From Bifidobacterium mongoliense DSM 21395 (GTDB lineage: Bacteria; Actinomycetota; Actinomycetes; Actinomycetales; Bifidobacteriaceae), in contig NZ_JGZE01000010.1 of the NCBI RefSeq assembly GCF_000741285.1, positions 124,001 to 188,000 of the forward strand: a stretch of DNA of 64,000 nt, written 5' to 3'. Numbering within the stretch: the first letter of the stretch is position 1; each line of letters begins with the position of its first letter. The notes under the pieces are model-generated. The model was not told the DNA's origin. It worked only from the letters and a program-made list of their open reading frames with translations, and did no database searches. A program made the position numbers and the translations under genes. This document shows, one piece after another, positions 53,596-63,051 of the stretch.

Positions 53596-56500
53596 CACCA
53601 CCGTCGCCGTCGCCACCGCTACCGTCGTTGCTGTGGGCGCCATCCGGGCCACCATGCGACCGATCGAGCCGCTGGCTCATGACAGCGGTCACGCCGTCGG
53701 CACGCATCGTGATGCCGTACAGGGCATCGGCGATCGCCATGGTCCGCTGCTGATGGGTGATGATGATGAGCTGGGCGTGGCTGCGCAGATCCTGCAGGGC
53801 GCCGAGCAGGCGGCTGAGATTCACGCTGTCCAGGGCCGCCTCGACCTCGTCCATGACGTAGAACGGGCTGGGACGCGCGGTGAAGATGGCGAACAGCAGG
53901 GCGAGGGCGGTCAGCGAGCGCTCTCCCCCCGACAGCAGGCTGAGCTGCTTGACCCGCTTGCCCGCAGGGCTCGCCTCGACGACCACGCCGGTGGTGAGCA
54001 TGTCGTCCGGGTTTTCAAGGTGGAGACGGCCCGTGCCACCCGGGAACAACGTGGCGAACACCTTCGCGAACGCCTGCGCCGTGTCGTCGAACGCACTGGC
54101 GAAGGCCTGGGTCATGGTGGCGTCGAGATCGCGGATGAGCTGCAGGAGATCGTCCCTGCTCGAGGCGACGTCCTGACGCTGATCGTTGAGGTATTGGTTG
54201 CGATCGCGCAGGGCGTCGAACTCCTCGGTCGCCAGCGGGTTGACCTTGCCCAGCGCCTTGAGGTCACGCCGCGCCTTCTCGAGCCGCCTCACCTGCTCCT
54301 CGCGGCGGTAGGGCACCGTGACATACGAGGTCTCGGCGACCGCGGATATCGACCCCGGTTCCGATCCCGAGCCCGGCACGGCTGCAACGGTCGACTCCAC
54401 CGACCCGGACTCGCTTGACCCGAACGCCGTCGACTCTGAGTCCGAGTCCGCCGACGTTCCCTCCCGGTGCTCCCGTGGGACCGTCCTGCCGGCGTCATCG
54501 AGTACGGGCACCGGACGGTCGGGACCATACCCGGCGATCAGTTCGTCGACCCCCATGCCGAGGGCATCCGAGATGCGTTGAGTGAGCTGGCCGGCCTCGG
54601 CGGCCTGACGCTCACGCTCCACGTCAAGCTCATGCTCCCGACGGGAGCGCTGACCCGCATCCGTCTCCAACTCGTTGCGGCGAGCGCGCAAGCCCTTGAG
54701 TTCCTGATCATGCCCTGATGACCGGCGTTGCAGTGCCTCGCGCCTCGCGGTGACCTCGGCCACGCTGCGTGAGACATATCCGGCGATGCACGTGGCGTCG
54801 TGACCGATCCGCTCCATGCGTGCGATCCGGGCACGACGGCGTTCGTTCTCGGCGGCGATACGCAGCCGGCGCGCCTTCGCCTCGTCCGCACGCTCGCGCA
54901 GCAGCGACTGCTGCCGCGTCAGCGAGGCGAGGGTGTCGTTGGATTCCTTCCAGGCGAGCTTCGCCGCGACCTCACGCTCGCGCGCCCCGGTCAGACGAGC
55001 CTCCGCCTTGCGCTCACGCCCCTCGAGTTCGTCCAGATCCCCGCCGTCGGCGTCGGGGTGGCGCATGCGTTCGAGCGTCAGACGCAGATCCTCGAGTTTG
55101 GAGCGATGCGTGTCGCCCTCGCCACGCGTCGTGGCGAGGGTCTCGTCGAGTGTCGCCAGCTGATGCGAGAGCCGCTCGGCGGCGCGTGTGGCCGACTGCA
55201 GCGCGTCGTCCATCTGACGGGCTTTGAGACGCTCCTCGGTGCGGCGTTTGGCTTCGCTCTCCACCTGCGCCCGTGCGGCGTCGCGGGCGGCCCGCAGCTC
55301 CTCGACCTCCTGACGCCACATCTCGGCCGTCGAGGCTATCCTCGACCGCTCCTCCAACGCCTCATCCCTGCGCGACACGAGGGACAGGTCGCTTGGTGCC
55401 GTGGGCACGCCGCCGCCGGCTCCGACGCGATTGAACACGGTGCCCTGGGGGGTGACGGCCTGACGCCACGGTCCGGTGCGCAGCGCCGACAACGCCCCCC
55501 GATCGTCCGACACCGCCGCCGTGTCCGCAAGCAACAATCGCACGGCCCGCGTCACCCGTGCGGCGAGCATGGTGTCCACGGCACGGGAGTTGGGCCGTAT
55601 GAGACGGGATGCGGGCAGGGGGCCGTCTTCTACGTCTGCGCGATCAACGCCGCCACTATCAGCCACGCCAGCGCCTGCGGTCGGGGCATCATCCGCGTCA
55701 TCGTTCATGTCATCGTCCGACGGGTGCAGCAGCGCAACCCGCGCCGACCGTTCGCGCAGCACACGCTCGAGCGCGGCGAGCATGGCCGACTCATCGGCGA
55801 CGACCAAGGCATCGGCGTAGTCGCCCATCGCACGGGCCATGGCCTCCTGCCACCCGTCCTCGATGCGTATGAAATCCGCCAGACCTCCCAGCACCTCCAC
55901 CGCATCGTCGCCACGGAACGACGCCGCCGCAGCGTGGCCTTCGAGCGTCTCGTTCAACGCGTCGGCGGTGGATTGCAACGCGATCATCCTGCCCTGGACA
56001 CCGCGCAGCTGCTCTTCCTTGGATCCCAGCGCATCCTGCCGGTCCTGCAGTATGGATCGGGCCTGCTCCCACGCCTTGCCGCCGTCATGCACGGCGTTGC
56101 GCTGCCGTTCGCGCACCTCGTCTCGCCGCTGCACGGCATCATCGCGTTGCACAACCAATGCGGCACGCTGGGCGGCATGGTCCTTCGCGCGCGTTTCGGC
56201 GAGCTGCACGGCAGCCTCCTCGCGGGCGACGAGTTCGCGGCAATTGGCTATGCGGGCATCACGCTGCTGTTCACTCTTGCGCAGTTCGGCAAGGGTCTGA
56301 CGTACGGATGCGAGACGCTGCTCATCGCCGGCCCGCGCCTCCGTGGCCTGGTCGTAGGCCATCCTCGACGAGGCCACTGCCTCCTGCTGATGGCCGGCCT
56401 GCCCCGACAGCTCGTCGGCCCGTGCGATGAGCAACGAGGGGTCCTCGCCCGGATGCTCCACGATCTGCCCGGACAACGAGCGGCTGCGCTCCCCCGCCAG

Positions 56501-57415
56501 GGAGGCCACCGACCGCAACCGCTCCTCGATCTGGGAGAGGCTGCGCCACGTCTGATTGAGCCCGGACAACGCGGGGCTCGACTGCGCACTAAGGGTCTCG
56601 AGCCGTTCGATGCGACCTTTGACATCCGCCAGTTCCCCCTGCACCAGTTCGAGACCCCGGCGCTCCTCGTCGAGCTTGGCCTTCGTCTGATTCCGGCGGG
56701 TCCTGGAGAGCATGGCGTCCTCGGCGAAAAGGCGCGCCTGGGCGTCGCGCAGGGCCACCTGGATGCCCTCGGCGCGCCGAGAGATCCGCGCCTGCCGGCC
56801 CAAGGGGCCGAGCTGACGGTGGATCTCGCCGAGCAGATCGTCGAGCCGTGACAGGTTCGTTTCGGTGTTGTCCAGCTTACGCAACGCGCGTTCCTTGCGC
56901 TTGCGGTGCTTGAGGATGCCGGCGGCCTCCTCGATGAACGCGCGGTGGCCGCTCGGGTCGGCCCTGAGGATGGCGTCGAGGCGCCCCTGCCCGACGATGA
57001 CGTGCATCTGCTGGCCCAGCCCGGTGTCCGACAGCAGCTCCTGGATGTCGAGCAGCCGGCACTGGGTGCCGTTGATGGCGTATTCCGACCCCCCGTTGCG
57101 GAAGATCGTGCGGCTGATGGTCACTTCCGTGTAGTCGATGTCCAACGTGCGGTCGGTGTTGTCGATCGTCAGCGTGACCTGCGCCCGGCCCAGCGGGGCG
57201 CGATCGGAGGTGCCGGCGAAGATGACGTCCTCCATGGAGGTGCCGCGCAGGTTCTTGACCCCCTGCTCGCCCATCACCCAGGACAGGGCGTCGACGATGT
57301 TGGACTTGCCCGAGCCGTTGGGGCCGATCACGGCGGTGATGCCCGGTTCGAAGCGCAGCGTGGTGGCGTTGGCGAAGGATTTGAATCCCCGCAGGGTCAG
57401 TGATTTGAGATACAT
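53576..57415 (-). CDS. smc: Chromosome segregation protein SMC
   Basis: A 1279-residue condensin ATPase, long for the family (about 1190). Walker A GPNGSGKSN is at residues 31-39; the C-terminal head has LSLLSGGERSLTALALLFA (signature) and VMDEVEAALDSVN (Walker B). The two coiled-coil arms flank a hinge near residues 500-640. Two low-complexity inserts are visible: an Asp/Ala-rich one in the hinge area (DDADDAPTAGAGVADSGG) and a Ser/Glu-rich one before the C-terminal head (SDSESTAFGSSESGSVES). It overlaps cdaR by 20 bp at its 3' end and lies 22 bp after folC. Confidence 0.95.
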   Translation of the reverse strand: MYLKSLTLRGFKSFANATTLRFEPGITAVIGPNGSGKSNIVDALSWVMGEQGVKNLRGTSMEDVIFAGTSDRAPLGRAQVTLTIDNTDRTLDIDYTEVTISRTIFRNGGSEYAINGTQCRLLDIQELLSDTGLGQQMHVIVGQGRLDAILRADPSGHRAFIEEAAGILKHRKRKERALRKLDNTETNLSRLDDLLGEIHRQLGPLGRQARISRRAEGIQVALRDAQARLFAEDAMLSRTRRNQTKAKLDEERRGLELVQGELADVKGRIERLETLSAQSSPALSGLNQTWRSLSQIEERLRSVASLAGERSRSLSGQIVEHPGEDPSLLIARADELSGQAGHQQEAVASSRMAYDQATEARAGDEQRLASVRQTLAELRKSEQQRDARIANCRELVAREEAAVQLAETRAKDHAAQRAALVVQRDDAVQRRDEVRERQRNAVHDGGKAWEQARSILQDRQDALGSKEEQLRGVQGRMIALQSTADALNETLEGHAAAASFRGDDAVEVLGGLADFIRIEDGWQEAMARAMGDYADALVVADESAMLAALERVLRERSARVALLHPSDDDMNDDADDAPTAGAGVADSGGVDRADVEDGPLPASRLIRPNSRAVDTMLAARVTRAVRLLLADTAAVSDDRGALSALRTGPWRQAVTPQGTVFNRVGAGGGVPTAPSDLSLVSRRDEALEERSRIASTAEMWRQEVEELRAARDAARAQVESEAKRRTEERLKARQMDDALQSATRAAERLSHQLATLDETLATTRGEGDTHRSKLEDLRLTLERMRHPDADGGDLDELEGRERKAEARLTGAREREVAAKLAWKESNDTLASLTRQQSLLRERADEAKARRLRIAAENERRRARIARMERIGHDATCIAGYVSRSVAEVTARREALQRRSSGHDQELKGLRARRNELETDAGQRSRREHELDVERERQAAEAGQLTQRISDALGMGVDELIAGYGPDRPVPVLDDAGRTVPREHREGTSADSDSESTAFGSSESGSVESTVAAVPGSGSEPGSISAVAETSYVTVPYRREEQVRRLEKARRDLKALGKVNPLATEEFDALRDRNQYLNDQRQDVASSRDDLLQLIRDLDATMTQAFASAFDDTAQAFAKVFATLFPGGTGRLHLENPDDMLTTGVVVEASPAGKRVKQLSLLSGGERSLTALALLFAIFTARPSPFYVMDEVEAALDSVNLSRLLGALQDLRSHAQLIIITHQQRTMAIADALYGITMRADGVTAVMSQRLDRSHGGPDGAHSNDGSGGDGDGGVSDRPR

Positions 57416-57437
57416 GATGGCACTCTGGTGTGACGCG

Positions 57438-58919
57438 CTAGTCGCGTTGCGCCGACCCGTCGTCCGCCGAAGGGCGGGGATCGGGTTCGACGGCCGGCTG
57501 GTGCACGCGCTGCTCCTTGGTCTTGCGCAGCTCGGGGTCGATCTGTTCCTTGAGCAGGGTCCTGGCATCGCCGGCCGTGACGAAGCTGCCGCAGATGAGC
57601 ACGCCGTGCCCGTAACCAACGCCGAGGTCGTCGTCCGCATCGACCATGTCGACGGCGGTCTGGATGGCGTCGGGCAGATCGTCGACGCGCGTGACCCGGT
57701 CCCTGCCGAAGACGTCCACGGCGATCTTCTCGAGATCGGCGGCCGGCATGACGCGATCCCGCCACGAATTCTCGGTGACGACGATGTGGCTGAGCATCGG
57801 CTCGAGCATGCCGAGGAAGGCCTCGACCTGCTTGTCCTTCATCATGGCCACGACGCCGACGAGCTGGCTGAAGTCGTAGTTCTCGTCGAGCGCGTCGCGC
57901 AGCGCCTGCGCCGCGTTGAGATTGTGGCCGCCGTCGATGACGATCGTCGGCGAGGTGCGGATCTGCTCGATCCTGCCGGGGATCCTCACGCCCTGCAGCC
58001 CCTCGGCGACCAGGTCGCCGTTGAGCACGCCGTTGACCGGGATCACGGTCTCGGCCGCCGCCAACGCGGCGAGGGCGTTGTGCGCCTGATGCTCACCGAA
58101 CATGGCCACCGGCACATCCTCGTACACCCCGTTCGGGGTGCGGAAGGTGACAAGCTGCCCGCCGACGGCGGGTTTGCGTGCCACCACCTCCATCTCCTGA
58201 CCGTCGCGCACCAGCGTGGCATGATGCTCCGCCGCGGCACGCTCCAGAATCGGCATGACCTGCTCCTCGTGCGGTTGGGCGCCGATGATGGCCGTGGAGC
58301 CCGTCTTGATGATCCCCGACTTCTCGGTGGCGATCTGCTCGACGGTGTCACCGAGCCACTGCATGTGGTCCATGTCGACGGGGCCGATGACGCAGGCGTC
58401 GCCATCCAGCACATTGGTGGCGTCCCACGAGCCGCCCATGCCGACCTCGACCACGGCGACGTCGACCGGGGCGTCGGCGAACTTCCAGATCGCCATGGCG
58501 GTGAGCACCTCGAAGAAACTCATCGGCGGTTTGCTGCGCTCGCTCATCGCGTGGTCGACGATGGCCACGAAGTCCTTGATCTGCTCCCAGGAATCGATGA
58601 AATCGTCGTCCGACAGCTCGTGCCCGTCGATCGCGATGCGCTCGTTGATGCGTTCGAGATGCGGGGAGGTATACAGCCCGGTGCGCATGCCGTAGGCGCG
58701 GCATATCGCCTCGGCCATACGCGCCGTGGAGCCTTTGCCGTTCGTCCCGGTGATGTGGATGATGCGGAAGGAGTCCTCGGGGTGCCCCAGGAGGTCGAGT
58801 ATCATGCGCATGCGGTCCAGGTCGAGGTTCGTCGTGTTGTGCTCGGCGGGACGGCGCATGATGTCCCTGGACACCTCCTGGATCGTGGCGTGATGCTCGT
58901 TGGGATGCTCGTATGACAT
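57438..58919 (-). CDS. folC: Dihydrofolate synthase / folylpolyglutamate synthase
   Basis: A 493-residue Mur-ligase-like enzyme adding glutamate to dihydropteroate and folates. ATP loop IHITGTNGKGSTARMAEAICRAYG, TSPHLERINERIAIDG, and EVGMGGSWDATNVLDGDACVIGPVDMDHM are diagnostic; IVIDGGHNLNAAQALRDALDE is in the C-terminal domain. The start at 58919 lies after GAGGCCACAGCAGC. It is immediately upstream of smc in the same direction. Confidence 0.94.
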   Translation of the reverse strand: MSYEHPNEHHATIQEVSRDIMRRPAEHNTTNLDLDRMRMILDLLGHPEDSFRIIHITGTNGKGSTARMAEAICRAYGMRTGLYTSPHLERINERIAIDGHELSDDDFIDSWEQIKDFVAIVDHAMSERSKPPMSFFEVLTAMAIWKFADAPVDVAVVEVGMGGSWDATNVLDGDACVIGPVDMDHMQWLGDTVEQIATEKSGIIKTGSTAIIGAQPHEEQVMPILERAAAEHHATLVRDGQEMEVVARKPAVGGQLVTFRTPNGVYEDVPVAMFGEHQAHNALAALAAAETVIPVNGVLNGDLVAEGLQGVRIPGRIEQIRTSPTIVIDGGHNLNAAQALRDALDENYDFSQLVGVVAMMKDKQVEAFLGMLEPMLSHIVVTENSWRDRVMPAADLEKIAVDVFGRDRVTRVDDLPDAIQTAVDMVDADDDLGVGYGHGVLICGSFVTAGDARTLLKEQIDPELRKTKEQRVHQPAVEPDPRPSADDGSAQRD

Positions 58920-59034
58920 GCTGCTGTGGCCTCGACACTCTCGTATGGTTGGAACCCCCTTATTCTAGGCGGGCGGGTGAACCGAATGCGCGCATGACGA
59001 ACACCGGTCGCACGGGTGCCTGAGACGCCCAACA

Positions 59035-59097
59035 CACGAAGGATTGTTACCTTCGTGCCACTACCATGGTGCAGGTGTGCACGCGGCGGTTACCGCC
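59035..59097. promoter_or_regulatory. Two short palindromes before pepP
   Basis: CACGAAGG (59035-59042) and CCTTCGTG (59050-59057) form an 8-bp inverted repeat; GGCGGTTACCGCC at 59085-59097 is a second. They lie 45-107 bp upstream of the aminopeptidase start and could be operators or leader hairpins. Confidence 0.4.
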
Positions 59098-59141
59098 GAT
59101 GTGCCCGATCGATCGAATGCAGGTAGGCAAGGAGAGCACCC

Positions 59142-60740
59142 ATGGGTGATGTCGTGACGGACAAGGACAGGGAATACGAACGGCGCGAGGAGGCGAGCGC
59201 GCCTGGATCGGACCAGCCGATGCACGACCGCGTGAACAACCGCTCGCTGCGCCCGTCGGGAGAGGCGTTCAAGTCCTTCATGACGACCGGCTGGGACCGG
59301 CGTGAGCCGGCCATCGAGCCGTTGGAATCCAGCGGCTACACGCCCGCCAGGCTCGAGGCGCTCGGCCGCCGGTTCCCCGGTGAGCGGCTCGTGATCCCCG
59401 CCGGCACGCCCAAGGTGCGCAACAACGACGACGATTACGCGTTCCGCCCCGATTCCGTGTTCTCCTACTACACGGGCCTGGGTCAGGATTATGAGGCGGG
59501 CGCCGTGCTCGTGATGAATCCGGTCGACCCCGACAGCCCCGAGGCGAAGGCCGGCGCGACCCACACCCCCGAACTCTTCGTCGCGCCGCGTGCCGACAAC
59601 AGCACCGAGGACTACTATCGCGATTCGCATTACGGCGAATACTGGGTCGGCCCCCGCGCCGGCCTGCGTGAGCTCAAGGCGATGACCGGTATCGACACCC
59701 ATGACATCGCACAGTTGCAGGACGCCCTGTCGAAGGACGTCGGCGCCGAAGCCGGCGCGGTGCACGTCCGCGCGATCCGCGAAGCCGACCCGCAGGTCAC
59801 GGCGATGGTCGAGGAGATCCGCCGGGCCAACGGTTTCCCGGACGATCGCTCGAACCAGGCGGACGACGACGCACTCCAGGAGTTCGCCTCGCAGATCCGC
59901 ATGGTCAAGGACCCTTACGAGATCAAGGAGATCCGCAAGGCCGTCGCCGCCACGAAGGACGGATTCGACCGCATCCTGTCGCGGCTGCCCGAGGCGGTCG
60001 ACAAGCCGCGTTCCGAACGCATGCTCGAAAGCGAATTCAACGCGGTCGCCCGCGAGGAAGGCAACACGGTGGGGTACGGCACGATCATCGCCTCGGGCCG
60101 TCACGCGCCGATCCTGCATTGGATGCGCAACACCGGCGTGGTCGGCGACGGCGAGATGCTGCTCATCGACGCGGGCGTGGAGGCCGAAAGCCTGTACACC
60201 GCCGACATCACCCGCACGTTCCCCACCAACGGCACCTTCACCCCGCTGCAACGCAAGCTGTACCAGGCGGTGCTGGACTCGCAGCAGGCCGGCTTCGAAG
60301 CGGCCCGCCCCGGCGCCACGTATTCCGACATCCACCATGCCTGCATGCGTGTGATCGCCGAACGTCTGCACGACTGGGGTGTGCTGCCCGTCGACGTGGA
60401 GGAGGCCCTGTCCCCCGAAGGCCAGCAGCATCGCCGCTGGATCGCCTGCGGCGTCGCGCACCACCTGGGGTTGGACGTGCACGACTGCGCGCAGGCCCGC
60501 TACGAGTCCTATCAGGGCGCGAAGATCACGCCGGGCATGATCTTCACCATCGAACCCGGCCTGTACTTCGCCGAGAACGACCTGCTCCTGCCGCCTCAGA
60601 TGCGCGGCATCGGAATCCGCATCGAGGACGACGTGCTCATGACCGAGGACGGCCCCGAATGGATCTCGAAGGCCATCCCCAAGCAGATCGACGAGGTCGA
60701 GGCCTGGATGCGCGAACGGCGCGCCGCCTCGGATCGCTGA
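59142..60740 (+). CDS. pepP: Xaa-Pro aminopeptidase (aminopeptidase P)
   Basis: A 532-residue M24B metallopeptidase releasing N-terminal residues before proline. Metal ligands appear as Asp/Asp in LLIDAGVEAESLYTADITRTFP, His in ACGVAHHLGLDVHDCAQ, Glu in MIFTIEPGLYF and Glu in IRIEDDVLMT. An N-terminal creatinase-like domain covers about residues 60-230. AAGGAGAGCACCC precedes the ATG. It is co-directional with the following Nudix gene, 17 bp apart. Confidence 0.94.
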   Translation: MGDVVTDKDREYERREEASAPGSDQPMHDRVNNRSLRPSGEAFKSFMTTGWDRREPAIEPLESSGYTPARLEALGRRFPGERLVIPAGTPKVRNNDDDYAFRPDSVFSYYTGLGQDYEAGAVLVMNPVDPDSPEAKAGATHTPELFVAPRADNSTEDYYRDSHYGEYWVGPRAGLRELKAMTGIDTHDIAQLQDALSKDVGAEAGAVHVRAIREADPQVTAMVEEIRRANGFPDDRSNQADDDALQEFASQIRMVKDPYEIKEIRKAVAATKDGFDRILSRLPEAVDKPRSERMLESEFNAVAREEGNTVGYGTIIASGRHAPILHWMRNTGVVGDGEMLLIDAGVEAESLYTADITRTFPTNGTFTPLQRKLYQAVLDSQQAGFEAARPGATYSDIHHACMRVIAERLHDWGVLPVDVEEALSPEGQQHRRWIACGVAHHLGLDVHDCAQARYESYQGAKITPGMIFTIEPGLYFAENDLLLPPQMRGIGIRIEDDVLMTEDGPEWISKAIPKQIDEVEAWMRERRAASDR

Positions 60741-60757
60741 GGGCACGGCGAAACATC

Positions 60758-61279
60758 ATGGCGACTCCTGATTTCGTCCTGAACCTGCGCAAGCGCATCG
60801 GCCACGAGCTCCTCTGGCTCAACGGCGTCACCGCCTTCGTCGAGGATGCCGACGGCCGCATGCTCATGGGGCGGCGCTCCGACACGGGCGAATGGGCGTT
60901 GGTCTACGGCATCAACGAACCCGGCGAGCAGCCGGCTGACACCGTCGTGCGCGAGGTCAAGGAGGAGACCGGCATCGACGTGGAGGTCACCGACCTCGTC
61001 TCGGTGATCTCCTCGGACAGGATCATCACCTACGCCAACGGCGACCGCACGCAGTACATGGACCACGCCTTCCTGTGCCGTCCGCGCGAGGGCGGCAACG
61101 TGAAGCCCTTCGTGGGTGACGAGGAGAGCCTCGCCGTGGGCTGGTTCGACCCGGAGCACCTGCCGGAGCCGCTCGCGGCCAGCACGGTGGAACGCCTGGG
61201 TGTGCTGCGCACCTATCTCGACGCCAAACGTCGCGGTGACGCCCATGCCCGATTCGTCACGCAGGGCACGCTGCGCTAA
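60758..61279 (+). CDS. Nudix hydrolase
   Basis: A 173-residue hydrolase of nucleoside diphosphate-X compounds. The full Nudix box G-x5-E-x7-REVKEETGI is present at about residues 51-73 (GINEPGEQPADTVVREVKEE). Substrate is unknown; the length and WFDPEHLP region resemble MutT/ADP-ribose-type enzymes of actinobacteria. The start has only a weak upstream site (GAGGGCAC). It ends 44 bp before the convergent ABC gene. Confidence 0.88.
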   Translation: MATPDFVLNLRKRIGHELLWLNGVTAFVEDADGRMLMGRRSDTGEWALVYGINEPGEQPADTVVREVKEETGIDVEVTDLVSVISSDRIITYANGDRTQYMDHAFLCRPREGGNVKPFVGDEESLAVGWFDPEHLPEPLAASTVERLGVLRTYLDAKRRGDAHARFVTQGTLR

Positions 61280-61323
61280 ATAGCGGTATACGGTACCAGC
61301 CGTTGGGACGCGGCCGACTGGCT

Positions 61324-63051
61324 TCAGGACAGCGCGAGCAACCTGGCCCGATGCTCGCGCTGTTCACGCGGATCGGGCACCGGCAATGAGGCCAGCAGCC
61401 GCTTGGTGTAGGTATCGCCGGGGTGCTGCATGATGTCGTCCGCATCGCCATGCTCGACGATCCTGCCCTGATGCATGACCATGATCCGGTCGGCGAGCAT
61501 GTCCACGACGGCGAGGTCGTGGGTGATGAACAGGCAGGCGAATCCGATCTCGGCCTGCAGGGTCTTGAACAGTTCCAGCACCTTCGCCTGCACGGAGACA
61601 TCGAGGGCGGAGGTCGGCTCGTCGGCGATGAGCAGGGAGGGCTTGAGCGCGAGCGCCCGGGCGAGCGAGGCGCGCTGGCGCTGGCCGCCGGACAGCTCGT
61701 GCGGGAAGCGGTTCATATAGGCGCGGGGCAGCTGGACCATCTCCAGCAGATCGCCGACATAGTCGGCCGCATCCGCGACCGACGAGTAGGCATGGTGCAC
61801 GATCAGCGGCTCGGCCACGTTCTGCGCGATCGTCATCAAGGGGTTGAACGAACTGCCCGGGTCCTGGAACACGAAGCCGATATCAGCACGTTTCGGCGCG
61901 AACACCCGCTCACGCACCCCGTTCATCTCGACGCCGAGCACCGACAGCGATCCGGAGGAGACCTTCTGCAGGCCGGCTATGGCCCGACCGGTGGTGGATT
62001 TGCCCGAACCGGACTCCCCCACCAGCCCCAGGACCTCGCTGCGACGGATGGTGAAGTCCACGCCGTCGACGGCCATGAAGTCCGGCTGCATGAGACGTCC
62101 GGGATACGTGATGCTCAGTCCCTTGGCCTCCACGACCACGGGCTGCGTATGCCAGTCGTCCTTGCGTTCGACCACCGCACCCGAGGCGTCGTGGACCACG
62201 AGCCGCTGGCCGATACGCGGCACGGCGGCGAGCAGGCTCTTCGTATAGGGATGTTGCGGGCGGTAGAAGATCTGGTCGACGTCGCCCTGTTCGACCACGT
62301 GGCCGCGGTACATGACGACGACCTGATCGGCGATGTCGGCGATGACGCCCATGTTGTGGGTGATGATGAGGACGCTGGCCCCGAATTCGTCGCGGGCCAG
62401 GCGCAGCAGGTCGAGGATCTCGGCCTGCACCGTGACGTCGAGGGCGGTGGTGGGCTCGTCGGCGAGGATCAGCCCCGGGTTGAGCACCAGTGCCATGGCG
62501 ATGACGATGCGCTGCTTCTGCCCGCCGGAGAACTGGTGGGGGTAGTAGTCCACGCGGGTGCGCGCTTCGGGGATGCCGACCTTCTCGAGGATATCGATCG
62601 CCTTGGCACGCAGCTGCCTCTTGTCATGCATACCGTGCGCGCGCAGCCCCTCCTCGATCTGCCAACCGATGGTGTAGACCGGGTTGAGCACGGCGTTGGG
62701 CTCCTGGAAGACCATCGCCGCCTCACTGCCGCGCGCCTGACGCAGCTGCTCGCCGCTCAGGGAGAGCATGTCGAGGCGGTGCTCGTCGTTGCGGACCGAC
62801 AGATAGACCGCACCCGACGTGGTGGCCGTCTCCGGCAGGAGCTTGATGATGGAACGCGCGGTAACCGATTTGCCCGATCCCGATTCGCCCACCACGCCGA
62901 CGACGGTGCGCCGCGGGATGGTGAAGCTGATGTCGTCGATGGCTTTGATCGACCCGGCGTCCGTCATGAAGGACACGCTCAGATGTTCGATATCCGCAAG
63001 GTTGCCGTGCGGCGTCGTCAGTGTGACCCCGCCTTGTTGTGTCTCACTCAT
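61324..63051 (-). CDS. Peptide ABC transporter, fused double ATPase
   Basis: A 575-residue protein with two ABC domains: Walker [13 protein letters not shown] and [12 protein letters not shown], signatures [14 protein letters not shown] and [14 protein letters not shown], and Walker [11 protein letters not shown] and [10 protein letters not shown]. The start MSETQQGG at 63051 is preceded by GGAGGCGGATC, and its ATG overlaps the upstream permease stop by 8 nt. It is the second fused OppDF/DppDF-type ATPase in the window, but with a standard DEP in both halves. Confidence 0.94.
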   Translation of the reverse strand: MSETQQGGVTLTTPHGNLADIEHLSVSFMTDAGSIKAIDDISFTIPRRTVVGVVGESGSGKSVTARSIIKLLPETATTSGAVYLSVRNDEHRLDMLSLSGEQLRQARGSEAAMVFQEPNAVLNPVYTIGWQIEEGLRAHGMHDKRQLRAKAIDILEKVGIPEARTRVDYYPHQFSGGQKQRIVIAMALVLNPGLILADEPTTALDVTVQAEILDLLRLARDEFGASVLIITHNMGVIADIADQVVVMYRGHVVEQGDVDQIFYRPQHPYTKSLLAAVPRIGQRLVVHDASGAVVERKDDWHTQPVVVEAKGLSITYPGRLMQPDFMAVDGVDFTIRRSEVLGLVGESGSGKSTTGRAIAGLQKVSSGSLSVLGVEMNGVRERVFAPKRADIGFVFQDPGSSFNPLMTIAQNVAEPLIVHHAYSSVADAADYVGDLLEMVQLPRAYMNRFPHELSGGQRQRASLARALALKPSLLIADEPTSALDVSVQAKVLELFKTLQAEIGFACLFITHDLAVVDMLADRIMVMHQGRIVEHGDADDIMQHPGDTYTKRLLASLPVPDPREQREHRARLLALS

